Below are positions 33,053 to 41,914 of a stretch of 64,000 nucleotides of DNA, in pieces; the first letter of the stretch is position 1, and each line of letters begins with the position of its first letter. The stretch is taken from assembly GCA_003248965.1 (NCBI GenBank), contig QFQU01000012.1, positions 1 through 64,000 of the forward strand, read 5' to 3'. Source of the DNA: Brevundimonas sp. (lineage in GTDB: Bacteria; Pseudomonadota; Alphaproteobacteria; Caulobacterales; Caulobacteraceae). The notes beneath the pieces are model-generated. The model did not search any database. It was given only the letters and a program-made list of their open reading frames with translations, and had not been told where the DNA came from. Position numbers and translations under genes: made by a program.

Positions 33053-33442
33053 TCAGCCCATCATCTGCGACATGTCGTGCGTGGCCGGCATCATGTTGGT
33101 GTTCAGATGGTACATGACCCACAGCGAACCGGACAGGGCGATGACCACCACGATGACGGTGAAGATCAGCGCCAGCATGGTCCAGCCGCCCTCCGACTTG
33201 GAGTTCATGTGCAGGAAATAGACCATGTGGACCACGATCTGCACCACGGCGAAGCCCATAACCAGAAGCGCCGTCGCCTGTTTCGGCAGGACGCCGGTCA
33301 TGACCAGGGCGAACGGAATGGCCGTCAGGATCACCGACAGGACGAACCCGATCATATAGCTTTTGAAGGAGCCGTGATTGTGGGCCTCGTGGCCCAGATG
33401 ATCGGTCTCGTGAGACTCGGGCGAGTGGTTTTCAGCGCTCAT
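33053..33442 (-). CDS. cyoD: cytochrome bo3 ubiquinol oxidase subunit IV
   Basis: A 129-residue small subunit with three membrane helices (about 29-48, 55-76 and 88-110) and a His-rich cytoplasmic N terminus. V-H-M-V-Y-F-L-H-M-N is the family hallmark. It helps fold the oxidase and keep CuB in place. The start overlaps the cyoC stop by four bases (ATGA). Confidence 0.93.
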   Translation of the reverse strand: MSAENHSPESHETDHLGHEAHNHGSFKSYMIGFVLSVILTAIPFALVMTGVLPKQATALLVMGFAVVQIVVHMVYFLHMNSKSEGGWTMLALIFTVIVVVIALSGSLWVMYHLNTNMMPATHDMSQMMG

Positions 33443-34065
33443 CGCACCATCCCCAGCAGATAGACGAAGGTGAAGACGCCGATCCAGATGACGTCCAGAA
33501 AGTGCCAGAACATCGACAGGCACATCAGGCGGCGTTTGTTGGCGGGGATCAGGCCCTTCATGCCCACCTGCACCATCAGCGTCACCAGCCAGATGATGCC
33601 GAAGGTGACGTGCAGGCCGTGGGTGCCCACCAGGGTGAAGAAGGCCGACAGGAAGGCGCTGCGCTGGGGCGTGGCGCCCTCATGGATCAGGTGGCCGAAC
33701 TCGTAGAGTTCGATCCCCAGGAAGGCCAGGCCGAACAGGCCGGTGATGGCCAGCCAGATCAGCGTCAGCCGGGTGTTGTTCTTGTCCATGGCCAGCATGG
33801 CGAAGCCGTAGGTGATCGACGAGAACAGCAGCATGGCGGTGTTGACCGCCACCAACTCCAGGTCGAACAGCTCTTTCGGCCCCGGCCCGGCGGCGTAGTT
33901 GCCGCCCAGCACGCCGAACACGGCGAACAGCATCGCAAAGATGAGGCAGTCGCTCATCAGATAGAGCCAGAAGCCCAGCATGGTGCTGGAGCCTTCCTCG
34001 TGGTGCGGCTCCTCTTCCAGGTGGAAGACGGTGGGGTCGTCCAGCTTGATCGCGGTCGCGCTCAT
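33439..34065 (-). CDS. cyoC: cytochrome bo3 ubiquinol oxidase subunit III
   Basis: A 208-residue subunit III with five membrane helices. Residues G-F-W-L-Y-L-M-S-D-C near 28 and G-T-H-G-L-H-V-T-F-G-I-I-W near 146 are typical of CyoC/CtaE. It begins 2 bases after the cyoB stop and ends overlapping cyoD. Confidence 0.95.
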   Translation of the reverse strand: MSATAIKLDDPTVFHLEEEPHHEEGSSTMLGFWLYLMSDCLIFAMLFAVFGVLGGNYAAGPGPKELFDLELVAVNTAMLLFSSITYGFAMLAMDKNNTRLTLIWLAITGLFGLAFLGIELYEFGHLIHEGATPQRSAFLSAFFTLVGTHGLHVTFGIIWLVTLMVQVGMKGLIPANKRRLMCLSMFWHFLDVIWIGVFTFVYLLGMVR

Positions 34066-34067
34066 GA

Positions 34068-36068
34068 TCAGGCCTCCGTTCCGGCCAGGAGACGGGTTCG
34101 CGCCTCCTCGGTTTCGCGCACCTCATCCGCCGGGATGTAGTAGTCGCGCTTGTAGTTGAAGGTATGGCCGATCGAGACTGCCAGCACGCCGACGAAGCAC
34201 AGGGCGGCCAGCCACCAGATGTACCAGACCAGCGCCAGACCCATCACCAGGCACAGGCCCGAGATGATGACCCCCGCCCCCGTGTTGGACGGCATATGGA
34301 TGGCCTTGTAGCCGCTCAGCGGGCGCTGATACTTCTTCTTCTTCATGTCCCACCAGGCGTCGGCGTCATGCACGACCGGCGTGAAGGCGAAGTTGTAGGC
34401 CGGCGGCGGCGAGGACGTCGCCCACTCCAGCGTGCGTCCGCCCCACGGATCGCCCGTGGTGTCACGCAGCTTGTCGCGGTTGATGATCGACACGGCGAAC
34501 TGGATGAACATGGCCGCGATGCCCAGGGCGATCACGCCCGCGCCGATGGCGGCGATGATGAACCAGATGTGCAGCGACGGATCGTCGAACACCCGCATCC
34601 GGCGCGTCACCCCCATCAGCCCCAGCACGTACAGCGGCGCGAAGGCCAGCCAGAAGCCGGGGATCCAGCACCAGAAGCTGATCAGTCCCCACTTCCTGTC
34701 CAGCTTGAAGCCGAAGGCCTTGGGCCACCAGAAGTTGATGGCCGCGAACAGGCCGAACAGCACGCCGCCGATGATGACGTTGTGGAAGTGGGCGATCAGG
34801 AACAGCGAGTTGTGCAGCACGAAGTCGGCCGGCGGCACCGCCAGCAGAACCCCCGTCATCCCGCCGATGACAAAGGTCAGCATGAAGGCGACCAGCCACA
34901 TCATCGGCAGTTCGAACCGGATGCGTCCGCGATACATCGTGAACAGCCAGTTGAAGATCTTCGCTCCCGTGGGGATCGAGATGATCATGGTGGTGATGCC
35001 GAAGAAGCTGTTCACCGAGGCGCCCGAGCCCATGGTGAAGAAGTGGTGCAGCCAGACCAGGTAGGAGAGGATGGTGATGACGACCGTGGCGTAGACCATG
35101 GAGGTATAGCCGAACAACTTCTTGCCCGAGAAGGTCGAGGCGATCTCCGAAAACACCCCGAACAGCGGCAGGATCAGGATGTAAACCTCGGGGTGCCCCC
35201 AGATCCAGATCAGGTTCACGTACATCATCGGATTGCCGCCGAAGTCGTTCGTGAAGAAGTTGGTGCCGACGTAACGGTCCAGCGTCAGCAGGGCCAGGAC
35301 GGCGGTAAGGACCGGGAAGGACGCCACGATCAGCACGTTGGTGCACAGCGAGGTCCAGGTGAAGACCGGCATCTTCATCATGCCCATGCCGGGCGCGCGC
35401 ATCTTCACGATGGTCGCGATCAGGTTGATGCCGGACAGGGTGGTCCCTACCCCCGCGATCTGAAGCGCCCAAATGTAGTAGTCGACCCCGACGCCCGGAC
35501 TGTAGCCGATGCCCGACAGCGGCGGATAGGCCAGCCAGCCGGTGCGGGCGAACTCGCCCACGAACAGAGAGGCCATGACAATGATGGCCCCGGCCGTCGT
35601 CATCCAGAAGCTGAAGTTGTTCAGGAACGGAAAGGACACGTCGCGCGCGCCGATCTGCAGCGGCACGACATAGTTCATGATGCCCGTCACCAGCGGCATG
35701 GCCACGAAGAAGATCATGATCACGCCGTGGGCCGTGAAGATCTGGTCATAGTGGTGGGCGTTAAGATAGCCCTCGGACCCGCCGAAGGCCATGGCCTGCT
35801 GCAGGCGCATCATGATGGCGTCGGCGAAGCCGCGCACGAACATGATCAGACCCAGGATCATGTACATGATCCCGATCTTCTTGTGGTCCACGGTGGTGAA
35901 CCACTCCTTCCAGAGATAGCCCCACAGTTTGAAATAGGTCACGGCGCCCAGCAGGGCGACGCCGCCCAATACGACCACCACCATGGTGGCCAGCACGATC
36001 GGTTCGTGCGGCAGGGCCTCGAGCGTGAGGCGCCCGAACAGCATTGGAATGAGAGTGTCGGCGTTCAT
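34068..36068 (-). CDS. cyoB: cytochrome bo3 ubiquinol oxidase subunit I
   Basis: The 666-residue catalytic subunit of the haem-copper oxidase superfamily. Haem ligand His in F-T-A-H-G-V-I-M-I, the CuB centre W-G-H-P-E-V-Y with the cross-linked Tyr, the H-H pair in W-L-H-H-F-F-T, and the C-terminal H-F-H-N-V haem ligands are all visible. It has about 15 membrane helices. It reduces oxygen to water with electrons from ubiquinol and pumps protons. No cyoE (haem O synthase) follows; that function must be elsewhere. It starts 15 bases after the cyoA stop. Confidence 0.96.
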   Translation of the reverse strand: MNADTLIPMLFGRLTLEALPHEPIVLATMVVVVLGGVALLGAVTYFKLWGYLWKEWFTTVDHKKIGIMYMILGLIMFVRGFADAIMMRLQQAMAFGGSEGYLNAHHYDQIFTAHGVIMIFFVAMPLVTGIMNYVVPLQIGARDVSFPFLNNFSFWMTTAGAIIVMASLFVGEFARTGWLAYPPLSGIGYSPGVGVDYYIWALQIAGVGTTLSGINLIATIVKMRAPGMGMMKMPVFTWTSLCTNVLIVASFPVLTAVLALLTLDRYVGTNFFTNDFGGNPMMYVNLIWIWGHPEVYILILPLFGVFSEIASTFSGKKLFGYTSMVYATVVITILSYLVWLHHFFTMGSGASVNSFFGITTMIISIPTGAKIFNWLFTMYRGRIRFELPMMWLVAFMLTFVIGGMTGVLLAVPPADFVLHNSLFLIAHFHNVIIGGVLFGLFAAINFWWPKAFGFKLDRKWGLISFWCWIPGFWLAFAPLYVLGLMGVTRRMRVFDDPSLHIWFIIAAIGAGVIALGIAAMFIQFAVSIINRDKLRDTTGDPWGGRTLEWATSSPPPAYNFAFTPVVHDADAWWDMKKKKYQRPLSGYKAIHMPSNTGAGVIISGLCLVMGLALVWYIWWLAALCFVGVLAVSIGHTFNYKRDYYIPADEVRETEEARTRLLAGTEA

Positions 36069-36083
36069 CGGCTAGGCATTCGC

Positions 36084-37298
36084 TCAGGCGTTGGGGGCGG
36101 AACGGATGTCGGTCGAGACCGGCCCCGCGGCGAAGGGATTGGATGTCAGCGCCGCCATGGGCGTGCCCTTGGGCGACAGCCCCTGTCCCGTCAGCCGATC
36201 CAGGCTAACAGGCGTGGCGACGGCCTGAACCTCGGCTCGGCGCATGCGGTCGGCGGCGGCCGCCTCAGCCTGCAGCGGGGTGCAGATGGTCATGACGTAG
36301 CTCTCGTTCGATCCGAAATAGGCCGGCGATTTCCCGCGCCCGGCGTATTTATCGTAGATCAGCGGCATGGTGTTGCGCACCGAGGCCAGGCTAAGGCCGC
36401 CCTTGCGGTCGATCTGCATCATCTCGCCCATGCACATCTTGCCCGGTTCAACGCACATGTTGAGGATCGCGTCCCACAGGGCGCCGTCCACCTGGCCGAA
36501 ATGCATCACCGGGACCTTCTCGCTGGGCTTCTCCAGCTCCAGATAGCGGTCGCGGTCCAGCGTCTGACCGCTCTGACGCACGCCGGCGATCCAGCGGTCG
36601 AACCCGGCCTGGTCCAGACCGTGAAAGGCGAACCGCATGTGCGAGAAGCCGTCGCCGGAATAGTTGGCCGAGAACCCCTGATATTCGCCGGGGCGATTGA
36701 TGACGGCGTGCAGCTTCGTCTCCATGCCCGGCATGGCGTAGATCTGGCCGGCCAGGGCGGGAATGTAGAAGCTGTTCATCACCGAGGACGAGGTGATGTG
36801 GAAACGGATCGGACGATCCACCGGCGCGGCCAGTTCGTTGACCGTCGCAACCCCGTACTGCGGATAGATGAACATCCACTTCCAGTCCAAGGCCACGACA
36901 TTGACCTGCAGCGGCTCGACATTCTCGGCGACGGCGTGCCCCGGCTTGATCCGGTCGATGGGCCGATAGGGATCCAGCAGGTGGGTGCCGGCCCAGGTCA
37001 GGGCGCCCAGACAGATGATGATCAGAAGCGGCGCGGCCCAGATCACCAGTTCCAGCGAGGTCGAGTGATCCCAGTCCGGGCGATAGTCGGCGTCCTTGTT
37101 CGACGCCCGGTACTTCCAGGCGAAGAAAACGATCAGCGCCATCACCGGCACGATGATCAGCAGCATCAGCAGGGTGGAGATCATCAGGAGGTCGCCCTGC
37201 TGGGCGGCCACATCGCCCGCCGGCTTCAGGACGACCAGGTCGCAGGCCGAAAGCATAGCCACGACAGGCGCGAGCAAAAGAAGGCGCAGACGGCGCAA
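36084..37298 (-). CDS. cyoA: cytochrome bo3 ubiquinol oxidase subunit II
   Basis: A lipoprotein of about 404 residues. The signal peptide ends in the lipobox L-S-A-C, followed by two membrane helices and a cupredoxin domain. CuA ligands are replaced (F-S-A-N-Y-S-G-D-G-F-S-H-M-R), as in quinol rather than cytochrome c oxidases. A C-terminal extension of about 110 residues with Cys pairs (M-C-V-E-P-G-K-M-C) goes beyond E. coli CyoA (315). TTG 37298, five bases after GGAG, gives an ideal short lipoprotein signal. The ATG at 37394 would add 32 residues and has a poor ribosome binding site, but cannot be excluded. First gene of the operon. Confidence 0.92.
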   Translation of the reverse strand: MRRLRLLLLAPVVAMLSACDLVVLKPAGDVAAQQGDLLMISTLLMLLIIVPVMALIVFFAWKYRASNKDADYRPDWDHSTSLELVIWAAPLLIIICLGALTWAGTHLLDPYRPIDRIKPGHAVAENVEPLQVNVVALDWKWMFIYPQYGVATVNELAAPVDRPIRFHITSSSVMNSFYIPALAGQIYAMPGMETKLHAVINRPGEYQGFSANYSGDGFSHMRFAFHGLDQAGFDRWIAGVRQSGQTLDRDRYLELEKPSEKVPVMHFGQVDGALWDAILNMCVEPGKMCMGEMMQIDRKGGLSLASVRNTMPLIYDKYAGRGKSPAYFGSNESYVMTICTPLQAEAAAADRMRRAEVQAVATPVSLDRLTGQGLSPKGTPMAALTSNPFAAGPVSTDIRSAPNA

Positions 37299-37505
37299 GG
37301 CGGCTCCAATCGGAAAGCGTCGGGCAAGGGGGAGGCGCCGCGACGGTTGGCGTTTGAACCGCGCCGGATAGTCAGCTTCGATCTGGAACGACATTGGACA
37401 ATCTGTCCTATCCTCTTGTAGCCGCTTTCATCGCAAAGGGCGCCCGGTCATAATGCGGCGATCCGCCGTGCCGCCCAAATCAAGTCCTACGGAGCGATCA
37501 AGCCC

Positions 37506-38855
37506 ATGTCCGCCTCGACGACCCCTTCGTCAGAGTCGCTGGAACGCGACGCCGCCGCCCTTCATACGGGCCATGGCAAGGTTGACGCCGGCGAGATCGC
37601 CATCGGCGTCATTATCGGCCGAACGTCCGAGTTTTTCGACTTCTTTGTTTACGCCATCGCCTCGGTGGTCGTTTTCCCGCAGTTGATCTTCCCCTATGCG
37701 GGCGCGGTGGGCGGCACCCTGCTCTCCTTCGCCGTCTTCGCCCTGGCCTTTCTGTTCCGCCCGCTGGGCACGGTTCTGTTCATCGCCATCGACCGCAAGT
37801 TCGGTCGCGGGGCGAAGCTGACCACCGCCCTGCTGCTGCTGGGCACCTCCACCGTGTCAGTGGCCTTCATCCCCGGCTACGAAACCGTCGGGATGTGGGC
37901 GCCGGTGCTGCTGGCCCTGACGCGTATCGGCCAGGGCGTGGCTCTGGGCGGCGCCTGGGACGGAATGGCCTCGCTGCTGGCGTTGAATGCGCCCGAGAAG
38001 AAGCGCGGCTGGTACGCCATGATCCCCCAGCTCGGCGCGCCGATCGGCCTGCTGGTCGCCTCGGCCCTGTTCGCCTTCTTCCTGAACACTCTGTCGGCGC
38101 CCGACTTCCTGGACTGGGGCTGGCGCTATCCCTTCTTCGTGGCCTTCGCCATCAATGTCGTCGCCCTGTTCGCGCGTCTGCGCATCGTTGTGACGCCGGC
38201 GTTCCAGAAACTGTTCGAAACGCGTGAGCTTCAGCCCACGCCGGTGTCCCAGGCCCTGCGTGAAGAGGGCCCCAAGATCGCCATCGGCGCCTTCGCCCCC
38301 CTGGCCAGCTTCGCCATGTTCCACATGGTCACGGTCTTCCCCCTGTCGTGGGTCTTCCTGTTCACCAAGGAGACGCCGGTCCGCTTCCTGCTGATCGAGA
38401 TGGTGGGTGCCGCCTTCGGCCTGGTCGCCATCCTCGCCTCGGGCCTGCTGGCCGATCGCTACGGCCGCCGCACCCTGCTGGCGATCACCGCCGCCGGCAT
38501 CGCCGCCTTCTCGGGCTTCGCGCCCCAGCTTCTGAACGGCGGCCCCATCGGCGAGCTGATCTTCATGATCTCGGGCTTCATCCTGCTGGGCCTGTCGTTC
38601 GGCCAGGCCTCGGGTCCGGTGGCGTCCAGCTTCAGCCTGACGAACCGCTACACCTCCTCGGCCCTGACGTCGGACCTGGCGTGGCTGTTCGGCGCGGGTT
38701 TCGCGCCCCTGGCGGCCCTGTGGATTTCCAGCCAGTTCGGCCTGATCGCCGCCGGCGCCTATCTGCTGTCGGGCGCCATCTGCACCCTTCTGGCCCTGTG
38801 GCTGAACCGCGAACTGGCGCGCAGTTCGTCCGACAAGGCGCGCCCCGCGCGCTGA
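37506..38855 (+). CDS. MFS transporter, metabolite:proton symporter type
   Basis: A 449-residue 12-helix major facilitator, closest in pattern to the metabolite:H+ symporter (MHS) group (F-F-D-F-F-V-Y near residue 42, R-P-L-G near 86, R-x-x-Q-G near 138, L-A-D-R-Y-G-R-R near 318). Such carriers import organic acids, osmolytes or aromatic acids. GGAG at 37490-37493 precedes the ATG. It is divergent from cyoA and stands alone before a terminator. Substrate unknown. Confidence 0.9.
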   Translation: MSASTTPSSESLERDAAALHTGHGKVDAGEIAIGVIIGRTSEFFDFFVYAIASVVVFPQLIFPYAGAVGGTLLSFAVFALAFLFRPLGTVLFIAIDRKFGRGAKLTTALLLLGTSTVSVAFIPGYETVGMWAPVLLALTRIGQGVALGGAWDGMASLLALNAPEKKRGWYAMIPQLGAPIGLLVASALFAFFLNTLSAPDFLDWGWRYPFFVAFAINVVALFARLRIVVTPAFQKLFETRELQPTPVSQALREEGPKIAIGAFAPLASFAMFHMVTVFPLSWVFLFTKETPVRFLLIEMVGAAFGLVAILASGLLADRYGRRTLLAITAAGIAAFSGFAPQLLNGGPIGELIFMISGFILLGLSFGQASGPVASSFSLTNRYTSSALTSDLAWLFGAGFAPLAALWISSQFGLIAAGAYLLSGAICTLLALWLNRELARSSSDKARPAR

Positions 38856-38866
38856 GCCGCAAAGAC

Positions 38867-38900
38867 CTCAGGCGGACGGCCGAAGGGCCGCGCGCCTGAG
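38867..38900. terminator. stem-loop between MFS and PPC-repeat genes
   Basis: CTCAGGCG and CGCCTGAG (8 bp, perfect) enclose a second GGCC stem; a CCTTTT run follows a few bases later. It lies between two converging genes. Confidence 0.75.
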
Positions 38901-38947
38901 CGTCGCCTTTTCAGCCACGAACAGGAAAAGCGGCGCCCTATCGCGCC

Positions 38948-40825
38948 TCAGGGCTGCCGCGCGGGCGACGCGGCCTGGGCGTCACGGGCTGCGCCCGCCG
39001 GCTGGCGCTCCACCGTCAGGGCGTAGGGCCCGGTCTGGTTCGGCGCATAGGCCCTGGCGCGAATGACGTACCAGCCGTCGTCCGGCGCGGTCCAGTCCAG
39101 CCGGGCGTGCTTGTCCGACAGGCCGTCGTCGTCGGTGGCCAGGCTTTCGAACGTGTCCCCGTCCGACCCCAGGTCGATGAAGGCGTCGAAGGCGTTGGAG
39201 ACCATGGTGATCCGCAGCTTCTCGTCCTTCTTGGCCTGGAACCGGTAGGCGTCGAAATAGGCGCCTTCGTCCGTCATGGTGTCCTTGTCGGACAGTTCGC
39301 CGCGCACGGTGGCGCCGACCAGCAGACTACCGGGCCTGGGCTCCGGCCCGCGGTCGCTCAGTTCTAACGAATACAGCCCCTTGCCGTCGGCGGCGTAGGG
39401 CGTCACCCGCAAGATATAGTCGCCGTCGGCCGGCAGGGTGTAGGTGATGCGGGCGTCGGTGCCTTCACCTAGGCCGTCGTCGTCGCTGACATCGGCGCTG
39501 AAGTCGCCCGAGGCCGATCCGATCTGCAGGAAGGAATCGAAGTCGCCCGACCGCAGGATGACCTGGATGCGCTGCCCGTCCTTGCCCGAGACGACATAGT
39601 CGACATAACGCTTGCCGTCGTCTTCGCGCGGCGCATCCTCGGTGATCTCGCCCTCGATCGTCTGGCCCAGGGCGACCGGCGTGGGCGGCGGGGGCGGCGC
39701 GGTCTCGGTCACGACCAGGGTGAAGCGGCCTTCGCCGTCGCCGCTGAAGGCCCGCGCCTCGATCACATAGTCGTCGTCGGCCGGCAGGGTGTGGGTCAGG
39801 CGCGAGTTTGTGCCGTCGCCCCCGTCATCGTTCTCCGCCACCACCGAATTGTCCGAAGCGCGCCGCAGGGTCAGATAGGTGTCGAAGCCGCTGGCCTTCA
39901 GCTCGATGGATATCCGCTGACCGTCCGTGCCGTGAAAGCGATAGAATTCGGCCCGGTGTCCGTCGTCGTCGGTCGGGCTGGTCGTGCTCAGCGCGCCCTC
40001 GACCTTTTCGCCCAGGGTGATCGGCTTGGCCGCCGGCGCGGGCGGCGCCTCGGCCAGCCCCAACGAATAACGCCCCTGCCCGTCCGAAAAGCCCGTGGCG
40101 CGGATGATATAGTCGCCAGTCGCCGGCGCGGCGAAGATCAGGCGAGAATTCAGGCCCGTATCGGCGCCATCGTCGTTTTCGGCCAGTTTGACGAAGTCGC
40201 CGCTGGTCATTCGCCCCACTTGAACCACGGAATCGAAGTCGTCGGAATTCTGAGTGATAACGAACCGCTGCCCCTGGGTCGCCCGGAAGACATAGGCGTC
40301 ATAGCGGTGGCCGTCGTCGTCCTCGGGATCGCGCGCGTTGAGATCGCCCTGCAGGGTCTGTCCCAGGCGGATGCCCGTCGGGCGCGGCCCGCGCGGCGCC
40401 GGCGGCCGTTCGGTCAGCGACAGATCGTAGGCGCCGCCGTCCGTCCCGCTCAGGGTGCGGGCGCGCAACACATAGACGCCGCCCGTGCCGACCGTATAGC
40501 GCAGGCGCGCGTTCGTACCGTCGCCCAGGCCGTCGTCGTCCTCGGCCAAGGGCGTGTCGCTCCCCTCGGCGTAAAGCGCCAGATAGGCGTCGAAGGCGTC
40601 GGACTGAAGCGTCGCCTCCAATCGCTGGCCGGTGCGGGCCTGAAAGCGATAGTCGTCATAGACATAGTCGCCGTTCTCGCCCGTCACCTTGGCGTCGTTC
40701 GCCGTCAGGGCCCCGCGCACAGAGCCGCCGATACGGATCGAGGCCGCGTCCTGCGCGATCGCCGGTCCGGCGGCCCACAGCAGGGCCGCCACGCTGGCGG
40801 CGGCGACGAGTGTCGGACGCTTCAT
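38948..40825 (-). CDS. exported protein with five tandem PPC-like beta domains
   Basis: A 625-residue protein: signal peptide (about 1-25), then five repeats of about 115 residues, each like a bacterial pre-peptidase C-terminal (PPC) domain. Every repeat has Y-x-F or Y-x-V near its start, G-Q-R or similar, F-D-x-x-L in the middle, an Asp cluster (E-D-D-D-G, E-N-D-D-G, E-N-D-D-G, S-D-D-D-G, T-D-D-D-G), R-L/R-I, then D-Y-x-I/V-R/E-A and G-x-Y/F-x-L. No peptidase or other enzyme domain is present. The Asp clusters suggest calcium binding. The start at 40825 follows GGAGGA. Function unknown; probably periplasmic or outer-surface. Confidence 0.88.
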   Translation of the reverse strand: MKRPTLVAAASVAALLWAAGPAIAQDAASIRIGGSVRGALTANDAKVTGENGDYVYDDYRFQARTGQRLEATLQSDAFDAYLALYAEGSDTPLAEDDDGLGDGTNARLRYTVGTGGVYVLRARTLSGTDGGAYDLSLTERPPAPRGPRPTGIRLGQTLQGDLNARDPEDDDGHRYDAYVFRATQGQRFVITQNSDDFDSVVQVGRMTSGDFVKLAENDDGADTGLNSRLIFAAPATGDYIIRATGFSDGQGRYSLGLAEAPPAPAAKPITLGEKVEGALSTTSPTDDDGHRAEFYRFHGTDGQRISIELKASGFDTYLTLRRASDNSVVAENDDGGDGTNSRLTHTLPADDDYVIEARAFSGDGEGRFTLVVTETAPPPPPTPVALGQTIEGEITEDAPREDDGKRYVDYVVSGKDGQRIQVILRSGDFDSFLQIGSASGDFSADVSDDDGLGEGTDARITYTLPADGDYILRVTPYAADGKGLYSLELSDRGPEPRPGSLLVGATVRGELSDKDTMTDEGAYFDAYRFQAKKDEKLRITMVSNAFDAFIDLGSDGDTFESLATDDDGLSDKHARLDWTAPDDGWYVIRARAYAPNQTGPYALTVERQPAGAARDAQAASPARQP

Positions 40826-40918
40826 GAAATCCTCCGCAGATTCGCGGTGATCATAGACGCCGAACCCGCCCGACTGTAAATCGCCGCCATCCCGATTTCT
40901 CCCCTCCGGAATCCGTCC

Positions 40919-41854
40919 ATGTCGGCTCAGCCTCCCAGCCCGCCCACGTCCGCCGTCCTGATCGACGGCAAGGCCTTCGCCGCCGGCCTGGTGCAGCGCG
41001 TCGCCGCCGCCTCGGCCCGTCTGGAAGCGCGACATGGCGTCAAGCCGGGCCTGGCCGTGGTTATCGTCGGCGAGGATCCGGCCAGCCAGCTCTATGTCCG
41101 CAACAAGGGCGAGACGACGCTGAAAGCCGGGATGCGCTCCGACACTCACCGCCTGCCGGACACGACCACCCAGGCCGAGCTTCTGGCCTTGATCGCCGAT
41201 CTGAACGCCGATCCGGGCATTCACGGCGTCCTGGTTCAACTGCCCCTGCCCAAGGCCATCGACGCCTCGGCGGTTCTGGCCGCCATCGACCCGGACAAGG
41301 ACGTGGACGGCTTTCACGTCGTCAACGCCGGGCGGCTGGCGGTCGGCCTGCCCGGCCTCGTCCCCTGCACCCCGCTGGGCTCGCTGATGCTGCTGAAGAA
41401 TCAACTGGGCGATCTGACCGGCCTGAACGCCGTGATCGTCGGCCGCTCCAACATCGTCGGCAAGCCGATGGCCCAGTTGCTGCTGGGCGAGAGCTGCACC
41501 GTCACCATCGCCCACTCCAGGACGCGCGACCTGCCCGCCCTGTGCCGCACCGCCGACATCCTGGTCGCCGCCGTCGGCCGGCCCGAGATGATCCGCGGCG
41601 ACTGGATCAAGCCGGGCGCGACGGTGATCGACGTGGGCATAAACCGCGTGCCGTCCTCCGATCCGGTCAAGGCGGCCGAGGGCAAGACCCGCGTGGTCGG
41701 CGACGTGGCCTTCGCCGAGGCCGTTCAGGTCGCCGGCCGCATCACCCCCGTCCCCGGCGGCGTCGGGCCGATGACGATCGCCTGCCTTCTGGCCAACACC
41801 TATTCCGCCGCCTGCCGCGCCAACAATCTGCAACCGGAGCCATTGGACGCTTGA
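40919..41854 (+). CDS. folD: bifunctional methylenetetrahydrofolate dehydrogenase / methenyltetrahydrofolate cyclohydrolase
   Basis: A 311-residue FolD, which interconverts 5,10-methylene-, 5,10-methenyl- and 10-formyl-tetrahydrofolate using NADP. Motifs: Y-V-R-N-K with the catalytic Lys near 63, V-Q-L-P-L-P, D-K-D-V-D-G-F, G-R-S-N-I-V-G-K-P for NADP, and P-V-P-G-G-V-G-P-M-T at the end. It is divergent from the PPC-repeat gene and has a slightly longer N terminus than E. coli FolD (288). Confidence 0.96.
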   Translation: MSAQPPSPPTSAVLIDGKAFAAGLVQRVAAASARLEARHGVKPGLAVVIVGEDPASQLYVRNKGETTLKAGMRSDTHRLPDTTTQAELLALIADLNADPGIHGVLVQLPLPKAIDASAVLAAIDPDKDVDGFHVVNAGRLAVGLPGLVPCTPLGSLMLLKNQLGDLTGLNAVIVGRSNIVGKPMAQLLLGESCTVTIAHSRTRDLPALCRTADILVAAVGRPEMIRGDWIKPGATVIDVGINRVPSSDPVKAAEGKTRVVGDVAFAEAVQVAGRITPVPGGVGPMTIACLLANTYSAACRANNLQPEPLDA

Positions 41855-41914
41855 TGCATTGAGGCGGCGGGCCGATAGTCGGTCCAACGGCGATAGCGCC
41901 GACAGGGAGATGTC

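Noticed and set aside
34164..37421. A very long (over 1,000-codon) open frame antisense to cyoB and cyoA
   Set aside because: Composition is His/Gln/Asp/Arg-rich, typical of the reverse of GC-rich coding DNA; the sense strand encodes clear oxidase subunits.
38948..40825. Evenly spaced repeated DNA, considered as a CRISPR or satellite array
   Set aside because: Repeats are about 345 bases, diverged, and encode five homologous protein domains in one frame.
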